A stretch of DNA of 64,000 nucleotides from Lineus longissimus (lineage: Eukaryota > Nemertea > Pilidiophora > Heteronemertea > Lineidae). The stretch covers positions 5,022,001 through 5,086,000 of the forward strand of contig NC_088320.1 in NCBI RefSeq assembly GCF_910592395.1, in the 5' to 3' direction. The notes beneath the pieces were generated by a model. It was not told the DNA's origin. It made no database searches and worked only from the letters and a program-made list of their open reading frames with translations. Positions 34,126 through 45,840 of this stretch are shown in pieces; position 1 is the stretch's first letter, and each line of letters begins with the position of its first letter. The translations under genes were made by a program, and so were the position numbers.

Positions 34126-35403
34126 ATACTTTGAGTAATTTCCATTTGTTTCCGGGGTGAATGGTAGTTGGTGTCGTGGTTGTTCACTCTTGACAGTCCT
34201 CCTTTGAATCTCCTGCTCCATCTCGATGCGTTTCAAACTCTTGTCCCACTGTACAGTGGCAATCCTCGGTCCCCAGATCTCGCAACCAACAACGCAGTAC
34301 ACAATCAAAATGGTCAAAGTACCAAATACCATGCAGAAAGAAGGCCACAACATGCAATGCATGACGACGTTTGTAGTGTGTATTTTTGTTGCAATGAGTT
34401 TGGAAGTGTTGGCGGGACTGTAAAGGCAGTTGTAAATTGCACTCTTATTTGTGTATTTTTTCTTGAACTTGTTGACATTTCTCTCGTTTTCCCATTTGAA
34501 TCTTGCACAAGTTGCATAAGAGCACTGAAAAACAGAAGATAAAAAACATTAGTTGATGCAAGGGCTGCTCGGTTACCCTGACCATCATCCGGGGAATTCA
34601 TAACCTCAGCCGCAATGGCGCTGCAGTCGCTATTTGCGGAGGCCGGTTGATTCAAAACCATGGTCACGGTCAAACTTAGTCGCGAATCACCCTCATACTA
34701 CTTGCATGTTATTGTTGCCGCGAATCACCCCCATACTACTTGCATGTTATTGGTGTCGCTAACACACTGCCTATTCGAATTGAACCTGTCAAATGGCATC
34801 GAGAAAGACCATGTGCTTGATGATATAGTTTGAATTGAATATTCTGAACCGGTGTGGAAGTTTGAAATGTCCAAAGATAGCATGTCCGGTGAGCAAAAAC
34901 TCTGTTATGCGCTTTAATCTCAGTACTGCTGACGTATGGCGTCTCAAGAACTGTCACGCTTTTTCCAGGGGGACATTTTCTACATCTACACCGGTCTTAG
35001 ACCTATGAAACTAGAGTAATTCATCATCTTTTTCCTAAACTGTCAATCAACTTACCGCTGGTTTGTTTCGAGCCAAGTTGTATTCACTTTCCAGCAACAA
35101 GGATGTATGTTGAACCTTATTCTCGTCCGTAAAGTTCATATAAACGTGAAGGCACGGGAATTCAGCAATTTTGGACTTTTCGTACTCCGCGCTGCAGTTG
35201 AACGAGGGGGTATAAAGCGTGTGGTTCAACGTGCAGTTAGCTGGCTTGTAGCCGATTACCCTCATAAAAGGTATCAGGATATGAACAATAAGAATAACCA
35301 ACATAATTAATCCTAGACAAATTATCGTGGAAGAAAATAAATAGATAACTCTCGCCACCACAGTCGTCCCGAAGCGCTGCTTCATTTTTTTGGCCAACGC
35401 CAT
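34123..35403 (-). CDS. Calcium-activated potassium channel beta-subunit-like protein (KCNMB family)
   Basis: Two exons, 35403-35056 and 34524-34123, join in phase 0 to give 249 residues. The topology is that of BK-channel auxiliary beta subunits: a short cytoplasmic N-terminus with basic residues, a first membrane span at about residues 19-47, a Cys-rich extracellular loop with Asn-glycosylation sequons (NCT, NHT, NCS, NFT), and a second span at about 171-198. Family-like motifs are FPCLHVYMNF in the loop, a CSY at the start of exon 2, and HCMLWPS before the second span (compare HCFLWP in KCNMB4). The cytoplasmic tail of about 50 residues is longer than in most vertebrate subunits. The family modulates Slo1 gating at the plasma membrane. 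The paralogue type cannot be assigned. The stop codon TAA overlaps the end of an inserted element. Confidence 0.8.
34680..34757. repeat. 39-40 bp tandem duplication in the KCNMB-like intron
   Basis: CGCGAATCACCCTCATACTA followed by CTTGCATGTTATTG occurs twice in direct succession with two or three differences. Confidence 0.85.
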
Positions 35404-35451
35404 TTTGCATAGATTTAATACCTGATTTGTTCGAAAGGTGTCGTTGCATTC

Positions 35452-35549
35452 GACGTCACAGTTGAGTGTACTCCTTCATACGTCATACACGAAAGTTTTG
35501 GACGTCACAGTTGAGTGTACTCCTTTCATACGTCATACACGAAAGTTTC
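35452..35549. repeat. 49 bp tandem duplication upstream of the KCNMB-like gene
   Basis: A unit that begins GACGTCACAGTTGAGTGTAC and ends CACGAAAGTTT occurs at 35452 and 35501. Each unit carries GACGTCA and TACGTCA, so four CRE-like half-sites lie within 100 bp. It starts 49 bp upstream of the ATG. Confidence 0.9.
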
Positions 35550-35651
35550 CGTCAATTTTGACTTTTCCACATTATTTATTATTTTGTTACAATTTCGCTG
35601 CCATATACATTTGCATAGATTCTTTGACTCAACGATCGCTTTCGTCCCTTA

Positions 35652-35659
35652 TGACGTCA
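35652..35659. promoter_or_regulatory. Perfect CRE palindrome
   Basis: TGACGTCA lies 249 bp upstream of the KCNMB-like start codon, next to the duplicated CRE-like half-sites at 35452-35535. CREB/ATF binding is inferred from the motif. Confidence 0.4.
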
Positions 35660-36725
35660 TGAAAGAAATACAGGTATTCCTTTGCTGCGTAATAATACAC
35701 CTTTTGAACCTCCTTCCAAATGTGGCCATCAGCTGTCAGCGCATTTCAAAGTCGTGTCTGCCGATTCTTTCCCAATGGGGATGTTTTATTTCACCCCCTC
35801 CGCCGCCAAATGAAAACTAGCTACGACTCGTTGATAGTTACTCCAGATCATATTAGGCCACGGGTTCCCGCTGGAATGATTCGTTGACCATCAATGCTCC
35901 ATCACCTGAAATGATAATTATACCAATATCGTTTTTTTCTCTCATCAATTCTTTGAAAATAATTATTGAATACGTACATGTATGTGTATGTTAAAATGAT
36001 ATTTGAGCATTTTTTATGAATCTGTGTACTTCTATGCCCTCGGTACATAGATAATGCTCTGCACAGCATGAAGCAATATTCAACAGCATGAGTGTCAAAC
36101 ATCATCGTGCTTCAGTTATTACACCACGCACATGATTAAAGCTCTTGGTGAAGGTCTTGTCACATGCTGGAGCCGAATACGGAGTAGATTTGTTTAAACA
36201 TTCAGATATCGTTTAATTCTAAGCAGCTTTCCAGTCAAGCAAGGGTCCCCAAGATATTTGAATGACTCTGATGATAGTAAGGGCTACACGACATCAGTAC
36301 TCTGTCTGAAGGATTTTTTCTATATTACAGTGACAATAAAACCCCGGTATATGGACATTCTATCCGCGGACATTTCAAACTACTACACCGGTCATGCGCG
36401 AAGAGGAGATACACTTGAGGATGTTCTCATAACCTGGCGTTCCATTTACCCATACCTGTCTCCAATATGCCAAACAGAATATGAATATTGATATAAGGAT
36501 GAAGTAGGTTAAGTGCTGTCAGGGAGCATGATGATACTTTATAAGAATACGTTGAGATTAATTGCATGTCGTCGAGATGAAATGAGTATACGTGTAAACA
36601 GTTATGCTGACAATTTTGGCGGCAGTATCGTCAGCCGCTGATGGTAAGAACTAGTAAAGCTGGTGGAATGCTTCGTAACTTTGGTTGCGATATCTTTTTC
36701 TCCCAATAGTAAGAACTAAGCTGGC
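35660..36725. other. Intergenic, no gene recognised
   Basis: No exon with flanking splice sites and protein-like sequence was found on either strand. Confidence 0.5.
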
Positions 36726-37484
36726 CATTACCAGCTATTGCGCGCCTAGCCAATTAAGCCAATTAGTGCACCTGCTTAATTGGTCCTGGCAAGCCTAACG
36801 GAAAATGCATAGGAAATATCAATAAAGTTGGCTTTTTGGGCGGGGTGTTAAAATAATCCCAACTCCCGACTTCTGACACAATTCTATATATGTCTAGGTA
36901 TTTACTGGCAAAATTTGGAGTGATTTGGATGGCAATTCGATGGGTCCATCTATAGGCTGAAAATTTTGGTAAATCTGTAATGCTTCACTCGTAGCCCGTA
37001 GTGTAAATTCCTGAGAAATTGGGTTTTGGGGGCTTTTCTAGCTGCGCTAGCTCCGAAACTATACATTTGATACAAAACTCCCGACTTCAGACGTGATTGA
37101 TATAACTCTTAGGATTATATTCCCAAGATTTCAGCTTTATTGGAGAAAAATTCATAGTGTCCATAGGGGGGCTGAAAATTGGAGGATTTTCAATTTTTTT
37201 CCCAACAAATATGCGAAAAATATTACTTTCCGCCTAGAATTAATCAAAATTTCGCAAACTATCATAAAGTACTTCCTTGCGACAATCATTTGTGTAGCTT
37301 TCAAAACTTTTGGCTGATTTGCCCCTTAATTAGCAAAAACCAAACATTTTAGTGTTTGCATGCAACAATGCACAGGAGGCTAATTGCCAGATTAATTCAC
37401 ACCTGTCCAATCTCAAACAATAGGAATGATGGAGTCTCCCTCTATTCAAAACAGAGTGTGCTAGGCCTGCCATAGCTGGTAATG
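36726..37484. mobile_element. Inverted-repeat DNA element, about 760 bp
   Basis: The left end CATTACCAGCTATTGCGCGC followed by CTAGCC and the reverse complement of the right end (CATTACCAGCTATGGCAGGC then CTAGCAC) are near matches over about 26 bp. The inside has no transposase-like frame and carries AACTCCCGACTTC twice (about 36859 and 37076). It is probably a non-autonomous transposon. The TTA/TAA at the tips leaves the target duplication ambiguous. Confidence 0.6.
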
Positions 37485-38482
37485 CGAAAAACAGCTGGAG
37501 ATTTTTTTGTTTCACTGTTTATTGCAACAGTAATGGCAAGATATTCAAAATAGGTTTTCTTTACTATTTACAAGCACATGTTATGGTCAACTGTCGTGCT
37601 GTAGGCCCGTAGGTAAAATTCGTCGAACATCAGCGTCAGCGGCATGTTGTAAGTGCCGTGTGAAAAGCTCTGAAGCTCAGGATGGTAGGTTGATAATCAA
37701 CTCAAATAATGCACTGGTGGGGATCCAAAGCTGTCAACAGCAACAGCTGCAATTGCAGCAAAACTTTTCGAGGAAAGATATAGGCCTTCTGCTGGGCATA
37801 ACATTAGCTTGAATAGTGGGACCAGGCCTGAGGACGTTTATTGAACGGGCAGCAGATGTAATTATATGACAAAGCAATTGGTTTTAGTATCTAACCTGTA
37901 CAAATATACAGTAAATTGTTAGTAACACAGGGACTGTTAGTCTTCGGTTCGTTTTGGACGGCATCTTACATTAGGCAGGTTTAGCAATGCCACCAAAGAA
38001 GTACGAAATACGAAGGTCTGTCGTGTCATCAAGTTCCGTGTTTTATTCATTTACGCGGCATTCGTAGATCATATTTTCTACTTAGTAGTGGGCTTTCTGG
38101 GGTTTGCACCGACGACCACAACAGGGCGCCAACCCGTAATGCCGTACCGGTAGTTCACTGACTGGCTAAAAGGGGTGCTGTTTAGTCGGGATTACATTTT
38201 GATTCACGAGGAGATCCAATTACGCAATGGACTGCCTCGGGAGTCGGCAATTCTCATGCAGCAAGCCCGATATTCATATTGTTTAACACCTGTTGCCAAA
38301 TTGCCAATCATATTCTTATCCCTTAATTTAAAAAATGTTCTACATTAATTTACAATATATGCACACATACGTTAGCCTATATACATAATTTCATTTTCAT
38401 GCGATAGTGCAGCGTATTTCATGGCGAAATTCCAAGTACGTACGAAGATCCAATGTATAATGAAACGGCCAGGGGCCATTGT
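37485..38482. other. Intergenic, no gene recognised
   Basis: No supported coding, RNA or repeat structure was seen here. Confidence 0.45.
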
Positions 38483-40097
38483 GCTCACCGTATACATCTT
38501 TTAGTAGGCAGGATCATGCTTAGTTTAGAGGTGAATATGGTGAACACAATCAGGCATGAAGACTTTTTTTAGATGTGTATTGATGTCAAGTAATAAGACA
38601 GGGCAGTATATATAAGTTTATGATCCAACCAATAATTGTCTATGACATCAACAAGATCAATATCGTGTGATTGCTAAGAGTCCCTGCAATAAAAAATTCA
38701 TCGAAAAAAAGTCATTAATAAGCGAGATATTGCATGTCCTACTTTTTCAGTTTTGACTCCCTGGTGGCCAAATCAAGAATCAGATCAGGCCAAAATTCGG
38801 TGTCAGAGATTATCTGATGTAGGGGGTTACATGTACCAACTTTCAAGTTCATAGCTTCAGCAGTTAAGAAACGTGCCATAGTTACACTCTAATGGCCAAT
38901 TTACGCCATTTGACCTCTGTGACCTAGAAAAGGAGGTCAAATCCAAAAATCGTAGGACATGTGGTGTATCCTTGCTAGAAGTCCCTGCCATAAAAATTTT
39001 ATCGAAAACAATTCACTCAAATAAGCAAGATATTGCACTTCTTCCTTCTTCCATTATGGCCCCCTGGTGGCCGAATAAAGAATCAGATCAGGCCAAAATT
39101 CGGCATCAAAGGTTATTTGATGTAGGGGGTTATATGCACCAAGTTTCAAGTTCATAGCTTTACTGGTTAAGAAACGTGCCATAGTTTACACTCTAACGGC
39201 CAATTTACGCCATATGACCTCTGTGACCTTGAAAAGTAGGTCAAATTGAAAACCCGTAAGACATGTGATGTATTCTTCCTAAGAGTACCTACCATAAAAA
39301 TTTTATCGAAAACAAGTCACTTATAAGCGAGATATCACACTTTTTAGATATCCACTTTTGGCCCCCTGGTGGCAAAGTTGAGAATCAGATCAAACTGAAA
39401 TTCAGCACCAGAGGCTATGTGATATAGGGGGTTATATGTACCAAGTTTCAAGTTCATAGCTTTAGTGGTTAAGAAACGTGCCATAGTTTACACTCTAACG
39501 GCCAATTTACGCCATATGACCTCTGTGACCTTGAAAAGTAGGTCAAATTGAAAACCCGTAAGATATGTGATGTATTCTTCCTAAGAGTACCTACCATAAA
39601 AATTTTATCGAAAACGAGTCACTTATAAGCGAGATATCACACTTTTTAGATATCCACTTTTGGCCCCCTGGTGGCAAAGTGGAGAATCAGATCAAACCAA
39701 AATTCAGCACCAGAGGCTATGTGATATAGGGGGTTATATGTACCAAGTTTCAAGTTCATAGCTTTAGTGGTTAAGAAACGTGCCATAGTTTACACTCTAA
39801 TGGCCAATTTACGCCATATGACCTCTGTGACCTTGAAAACAAGGTCAAATTAAAAACCCGTATAATATAAAATGTATATTTGCTATGAGTACCTACAACA
39901 AAAGTTTTATCGAAAACAAGTCACTAATAAGCGAGATATCACACTTTTTAGATATCGACATTTGGCCCCCTGGTGGCCAAACAGAGAATCAGATCGGACC
40001 GAAAATCAGTGTCAGAGGTCAGCTGACCTGGGGCATTCTGTGTACAAAGTTTCAAGTTCATAGCCCTAGCAGTTAAGAAACGTGCCACTGTTAGGAT

Positions 40098-40149
<52 letters not shown>

Positions 40150-40186
40150 ACACAGCGCTATCGTATAGACTCCCCTTACGGTGAGC
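38483..40186. mobile_element. 'Pearl'-like element: short inverted ends, 302 bp tandem array, (GAC)n
   Basis: The 10 bp GCTCACCGTA at 38483-38492 is repeated in perfect inversion as TACGGTGAGC at 40177-40186. Between them is an array of about 302 bp units, marked by CTGGTGG at 38761, 39064, 39366, 39668 and 39970. An uninterrupted (GAC)n/(ACG)n microsatellite follows at about 40097-40148. Units 3 and 4 are almost identical. Short inverted ends, a central tandem array and a terminal microsatellite are the layout reported for pearl elements of bivalves and related Helitron-like elements. The assignment is by layout only. Confidence 0.65.
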
Positions 40187-40258
40187 CAAAAACAAGCTAC
40201 TGTGACGTTGGGTCTAAGCCACGGTTGAAGGGCGTCCCCAGGTAATATGGAAATTCGT

Positions 40259-40495
40259 CCCGATATCGGCTGAGTTATGGCATAGTGCGGCCAAGACGGC
40301 CGATGTTGGGCGGATAACTGGCTGAATTATGGCGGCTGAATTATGACATAGTGCGGCCAAGACGGCCGATGTTGGGCGGATATCGGCTGAATTATGGCAT
40401 AGTGCGGTCAAGACGGCCGATGTTGGGCCGATATCGGCTGAATTATGGCATAGTGCGGCCAAGACGGCCGATGTTGGGCGGATATCGGCTGAATT
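40259..40495. repeat. 51 bp tandem repeat, about four copies
   Basis: Units contain CGATATCGGCTGAATTATGG, GTGCGG and AAGACGGCCGATGTTGGG. The core GCCGATGTTGGG recurs at about 40299, 40365, 40416 and 40467; the first interval is 66 bp and the rest 51 bp. Since 51 is a multiple of three, an open frame with a 17-residue repeat runs through on the minus strand. Confidence 0.9.
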
Positions 40496-41064
40496 TCTGC
40501 ACTTTCCCTCCAGATTTCACTCAAAGGTGCCGGCATTTAGCCAGTATCGTGCCAGTATCGGCAGGAATATGTTTCTTTGCCAGAATCCAGCCGAACTGTC
40601 TTCTCTGTGGCCACGTGGAGGTGTCTCAACCTCAGTAAGGCCAAGTCACAATGATAGTCAGATGGAACAAAATAATGTCGGGAAGGTGGGAGACAGAGTT
40701 GCCAATAAGCACAAAAATCTTTCACATTTTTCCTAAGGGTGGAGACAAGGTCCACCCTGTAGAAACATGGTGCACTACGTTCTTGATCAAACAAAGTACG
40801 CATAGTGAAGAGGCATGGGACATCCAGCAATGACTTGGTACACTCTCTGGCAACATGGTGAGCTATAAAAATGGGAGGGCACATCCAGAAGAGATATGGT
40901 TCACTACTGTCTCATTGGCCGAAAGTTATTTAAGCAGGTAACACTGAGGTAACAATATAGAGCGACGGTAAAATACACAGGCCCGTTGTGTCGGAAAACA
41001 CTAATGTCCTCGTTTTTCGCTTTCGCTCCAGTGTCTTTGAACAGGGTGACAAGTTCATGTACTA

Positions 41065-41151
41065 CAGGGTGGCCCAGAATCATTTTACCTAACAAAATGG
41101 ATACAAAATAGAATTCTATTGTGCAAGGGAAAACCTTTCTGGGCCACCCTG
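41065..41151. mobile_element. Tc1/mariner-type MITE, 87 bp
   Basis: Perfect inverted ends CAGGGTGGCCCAGAA and TTCTGGGCCACCCTG are flanked by TA on both sides (41063-41064 and 41152-41153). The whole can fold into one hairpin. The interior is only about 57 bp and non-coding. Confidence 0.85.
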
Positions 41152-44100
41152 TAGAGTTTCGTGAGTTTCCTCATCAGCCTCAGGCAGGCGTAAATTAAGA
41201 AAATTGAGTTTTCTACTATAAGTATAAAAGCGATCAATATAAACTGTATTTACCCCAATGACTACTGTACTTACGCCGAATCACCATACTGCGTATATTA
41301 TTTCATCAGATCTTTTGTAGCAGCAGTTCAGCCGATATCCACCCAATAACTAACTATCCACTCTCTCATTTAGCAACCATCAACACGTATCATGCGTACA
41401 TTGCCACCATGAATAACCAGCCAATGATTTGTGTACGACATCTGTTGCCTTCTGAAGGCCTACAAGGAATAATAGCATCTATGGACCGCGACTCCAACAT
41501 CTGGACGGGGTATGCGCGTGCGCATGCTGCATCATGAATGAAGCTAATCATAAGCGAACCAACCCAACAATGTTCTTCATCTCGACACACAATTCTCTGA
41601 GATCGCACCGGAGCTGGCCATGGGGTGGTGGTGAAAAAACCTTCCTGAGACTTTCAAGGGTCTACGACACTATAGACGTTGGACGTTCTCCTACATACTG
41701 CGGCCTGTTTAATAAAAACATTATTGTAACCATGGGTCAGGAAAATAGAAATGCGAACGCCGTAGGGCTTACTTGGTTCTCAGCGACTACCACCAACCAA
41801 ACCAATGCAAATATCCTTTAAAAACTAGCCACAATTGCTTACAGGAAGAGACATACATGTATGTGAATTAATTGCTCTCAACGATGTGTTTCTGGCTACA
41901 GAATCTTAGCAAGTGCTCTCTGAGAGTACAAGAGGAACACACTACTTTCAACTAGAGTACCCCGCATCGTGTACAGGGTGTAAAGAAATACTTTTGTTAC
42001 TTTTCTATTTGAACAACTTTTGTCTTGTGTAGCCTGACAAAAAAATCTCATCATGAAATAGAAGCTGTAGAGGAATATGCTAACCAAGGGGCAGACAGGC
42101 CTGCTTTCCGTTTTTTCTTGTTTATTATCACGTCTCGCATAATCTCTGTAGTCGTAATTATGTACATGGCACACCATTGATTTCCCCATCAAACTATTAG
42201 CAATGACGTCTAATGGTTAGAACACTGACGATGGGTCCTCTGTGACAAATTTACATTACGTTATGGGCAGTGGTAGGTATAACTTTCATTTGGTGGTATC
42301 CCAACGGGGCAACAAATGATGAAAAAACGTCTACATTGGAGCATAACGCACATTATCATCATATCACGGTTTTGAATATTAGATGGTTCAAGGGGACCAA
42401 ATCATCCCTTGGGCTCTCATTTATGCAGCGGTCAATTTCAATCCTGGGTCCCCTGGCCAGGCGTTCGACACGCAATCGACACATGAATTTTTTTCTCGAG
42501 CCAGGATTCAAACTTGAAATTAAATCGCCTGGGCTCACCACATACTTGGTAGAGTGTAGCCTATATCAAGTGACTATATCTCATTTTGAGCTCAAACCAC
42601 CCATCAGCAACTTTCGTGCATGTGTCCTTATTTTTACTCGGAAATGGTCGGTGAAACTGCACGGCTGTACGAAGGCTACCGACATTGCTGGCGGATTGGA
42701 ATTTGCAAGAGCAAAAAAAAGATGAAAAACCAGAAAAAGTTGTACAATAATGTATGGACCCCTTCCTGACTGACACACTTACGCTTGATGGTTGGTGCAG
42801 ACTTTAATTTGTTTGATGCCATTCATGATATTAGTTTAACATTGAGGTCACTAACAGGCCCATTATTTAATGATAGCCACTAAAACAATTGACATACAAA
42901 TATGGCGAATCTATAGTAAATAATATCAGGAATTTATCGGTAATTAGGCTTCTGATTAATCCACAGAAGGCGTCTAGCACGTGAAGGATGATTCATTTAG
43001 CTACCGGTATTGTACCAATTGGTGGACGCTGTTTTCTCTGCAACATTTGTACATGTATTATGTAATTTTATCCCCAAAATGAGTACGGATCTGTAACCGC
43101 GGCCATTTTTTGTAGATTTTTACTGCGCGATTGCAGTATATAATGTACAGTGACTAATACAGCATGGAAGCTAATACTGGCAAAGAGAAGATGCTTGGAT
43201 ATCATGTCTGCTTTGGATAATGGGACCCACGGAGACTGTCCTGCTCAATAATTTAAGGTAGAAACTCCTAAATTGGTTACGTTCTCAGAAACCACTCATG
43301 CCAACTGAAATTAACTTAATTGTTGCTACTGATTTCAATCAAAAATGCAACATGTTCCATTTGATGATCGGATTTTATTTCTGTTATTCAATTAACACAG
43401 AATCAGAATAATCTTAATTCAGTTTGTAGTTTTGTTGATAAAAATGGACATAAAATGTCATTTAAACTAAATCTAATCGTTCTCCTAGGGGCCGTATATT
43501 TTGCACGTACGCATAATTAAAATACCCGTCCCCCTTTGCACGCATAAAAAGATAGCGATGATAAAGTACAGTCTGCATACTTGGTACTTCGTCGTTCGTA
43601 GGCCTTAGGGCCTGTCTATTGTCAGGGGTTCGCAGTCCATCCCAACAATGTGTTGGCTAATGGAGATCATATATATATTTTATCTATCTCTCCTCATTGC
43701 TCTTTCAATATTTTATTCCGTTTTGCACTAATTGTATCAATGCTGCGGCAGAGGACGCACTGGGTTGCATATATCACTCTAGACTCCCGAAGCAGTCCAT
43801 TCGTTGTCCTAAACATAGTCTTCCGCGGGAGAGATAGGACCGATCCTCTGCGGAGTGTAATAACATTCACGAGGCAGGGGTCATCATGGTCACCGACAAG
43901 ACTTTGCCGTGGAGGAAGAGTGACCGACTTTTCGGTACCTTTGAAAAACCTTTTTTCACAAGCTGAATATTACCAATCAGTGTTTTCAGAAAGCCGGTGT
44001 GTTGAAGTAAATATTTTTTTATCAAAATGTAAAATGTTTTCCTTACTTGTTTTATTCGGCAATAACTTCGTTTAAAATCAATGATTGTTCTTCAAAGTTA

Positions 44101-45219
44101 AAGAAAAAGAGACTTGATGCTCTCCCCAATGCTACACTCCCCAATGCATACTGACTATTTCAAATATGACTGACTTCTGCCAGTGCTATTTTTGGGTTGA
44201 TGTTTTATTCTACAACGAATTGGAAGTGGTAGATCTCTTAACCTTAGACTGTCCCCACGGGAGTCTAATGGCAGCAAGTATGGTTGAGGCAACTAAAAAT
44301 AAAGGTAGCCAAGAATGATTTATTCATTCGTCTTGTAAAGGTTCCCCAGTCGAATGTCAGTAGAAACGAACCAACTTCTTTAAGTTGAGGCACTGTGAAT
44401 ATACATTTCGGAAAAAATCTCTTCGCTTAAAAATCCATTTGTCTTAAAAGGTTAAAGATAAAGAGACCTTAAGAAGCCCCCAGTGCATATCGACATGAAG
44501 GCAATCAGCGCGGCTTCACAAACGCAAAGGTTGCGTCGACTTTAATTGGCGCGAGAGGAGGACTCGTTGGATGCACCACGTGATTGTACAGTTGTAATAA
44601 GAAAACGAGACATGTTCATGATGAGAATATATAAATGATGATCTAGTAAGTACGTTTGCTGAATGGAAAAAATGGAAATACAGGATGCATTTCTGACTGT
44701 GCTTTATATGAGGCAACATCCTAAAAGTATTAACCGAACATTTAAAAAGGGTTACTGGTATATCCATTTGAGAACGCATACCAGTACATGTACTACATCA
44801 ACAGTATGTCAATTAGAATCGACTAAAAAGAAACCAGCCATGATTCTGACAAAACGAAAATTTGAAATAACGAATACAGACGAAGAACAATGAATATGAT
44901 ATAAGAAAGAAAAAAAACACTCACCTGACTGTTCTTACCAAAGTCGTAAGCGTTTACCTCTATTCCTTGGAGTGGGCCAAATAAGACACTATCCCATACT
45001 ACGAACCGAAAGAGTTAAACTTTATCTGATGAAACAGACATGGAAAAATGAGGCACTTACCACTACTAGCCACCTCGCAGCCTCAAGATGGATCCCCAGT
45101 AGCAGACGATGATTGCAATTGATCTGTTACCAGTCGACGTAACAATATGAATACTCTTGTTTCACGGTCGTCAGACCGTTTCATAATAGGGAGCTTTCGC
45201 AAAGCGCCCGAAACGCCAC
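41152..45219. other. Gene-poor stretch
   Basis: Apart from the decayed copy at 42600-42706, no supported gene was found. Open frames at 42270-42725 and 43650-44075 lack recognisable domains, and I do not call them. Confidence 0.45.
42600..42706 (+). pseudogene. Decayed copy of the sequence at 63230-63340
   Basis: The segment GTCCTTATTTTTACTCGGAA to TGCTGGCGGATTGG aligns with the minus strand at 63230-63340 through shared blocks (GGAAATGGTCGG, ACGAAGGC, TGCTGGCGGAT). At least two gaps break the reading frame. The orientation is opposite to the 63 kb copy. It may be a fragment of the same gene family or of a repeat. Confidence 0.55.
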
Positions 45220-45610
45220 TGCGAACATTACGTTTACAGGCCCCTAAGAACCAAATTCGAACAATTCAGGTCCTCCCAAGATTGGGCCTATTGTTCCGTG
45301 AGCAGATAGTCGAGCTTTACAATGAGGTATCAGCTCTCGGACAATGGGCGGGTTAGATCAAATGATGGACAGCGCGCGATATGACCAACACTGGTCAAAC
45401 TAAATGGTTATAAACTCGTTATTTTTTTGGTCAATTTTAAATTAGAAAATAAAGCTATTTGTTAGAAAAATACATTTGTAGGCGAACTGTTGTACCCTTT
45501 TTTCTTTCGTGACTGGACGATCACACAACTGATTTGCTTATCGGAGGATTATAAGACAAAATCTTGATAATTCGGTACGCTCCAAAAGGCGTTTTCGAGC
45601 TGTACGAATG
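45220..45610 (+). repeat. Dispersed repeat copy 1
   Basis: It contains ACGTTTACAGGCCCC, ACCAAATTCGAACAATTCAG, CTCGGACAATGGGCGG and further right CGTGACTGGACGATCA and CAAAATCTTGATAATTC. The first part recurs inverted at 58800-59005 and both parts recur at 62095-62335. No terminal repeats or coding frame were recognised. Confidence 0.75.
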
Positions 45611-45840
45611 GTTTTATCTTCAAGGGGCAGTAAACGTAATGGAGTGTAATGTAACTTTGAAAAGCATCAGATACTGCTTGATCTCGGTCGGGAATACGAT
45701 ATCCATTTCTACATATCTGTTAAGGGAAAGGGAACGAGTACCATTCTCGGTGAATTGGTTCTCGGAACGGGATAGCAAAACCTCACTATTATGATGATGA
45801 TAATCGTTTGGGGATGCAGTGAAAAATCACACTTTACCTT

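Noticed and set aside
38640-40150. Regularly spaced repeats considered as a CRISPR array
   Set aside because: The 302 bp units are contiguous with no unique spacers, and the genome is clearly animal.
40214-40462. Minus-strand frame with a 17-residue repeat
   Set aside because: It is explained by the 51 bp tandem array having a period divisible by three.
42270-42725. 151-residue plus-strand open frame
   Set aside because: No domain, no splice context, and its end overlaps the decayed copy in a frame that the gaps disrupt.
43650-44075. 141-residue plus-strand open frame
   Set aside because: Low-quality composition without recognisable motifs; length is possible by chance in 64 kb.
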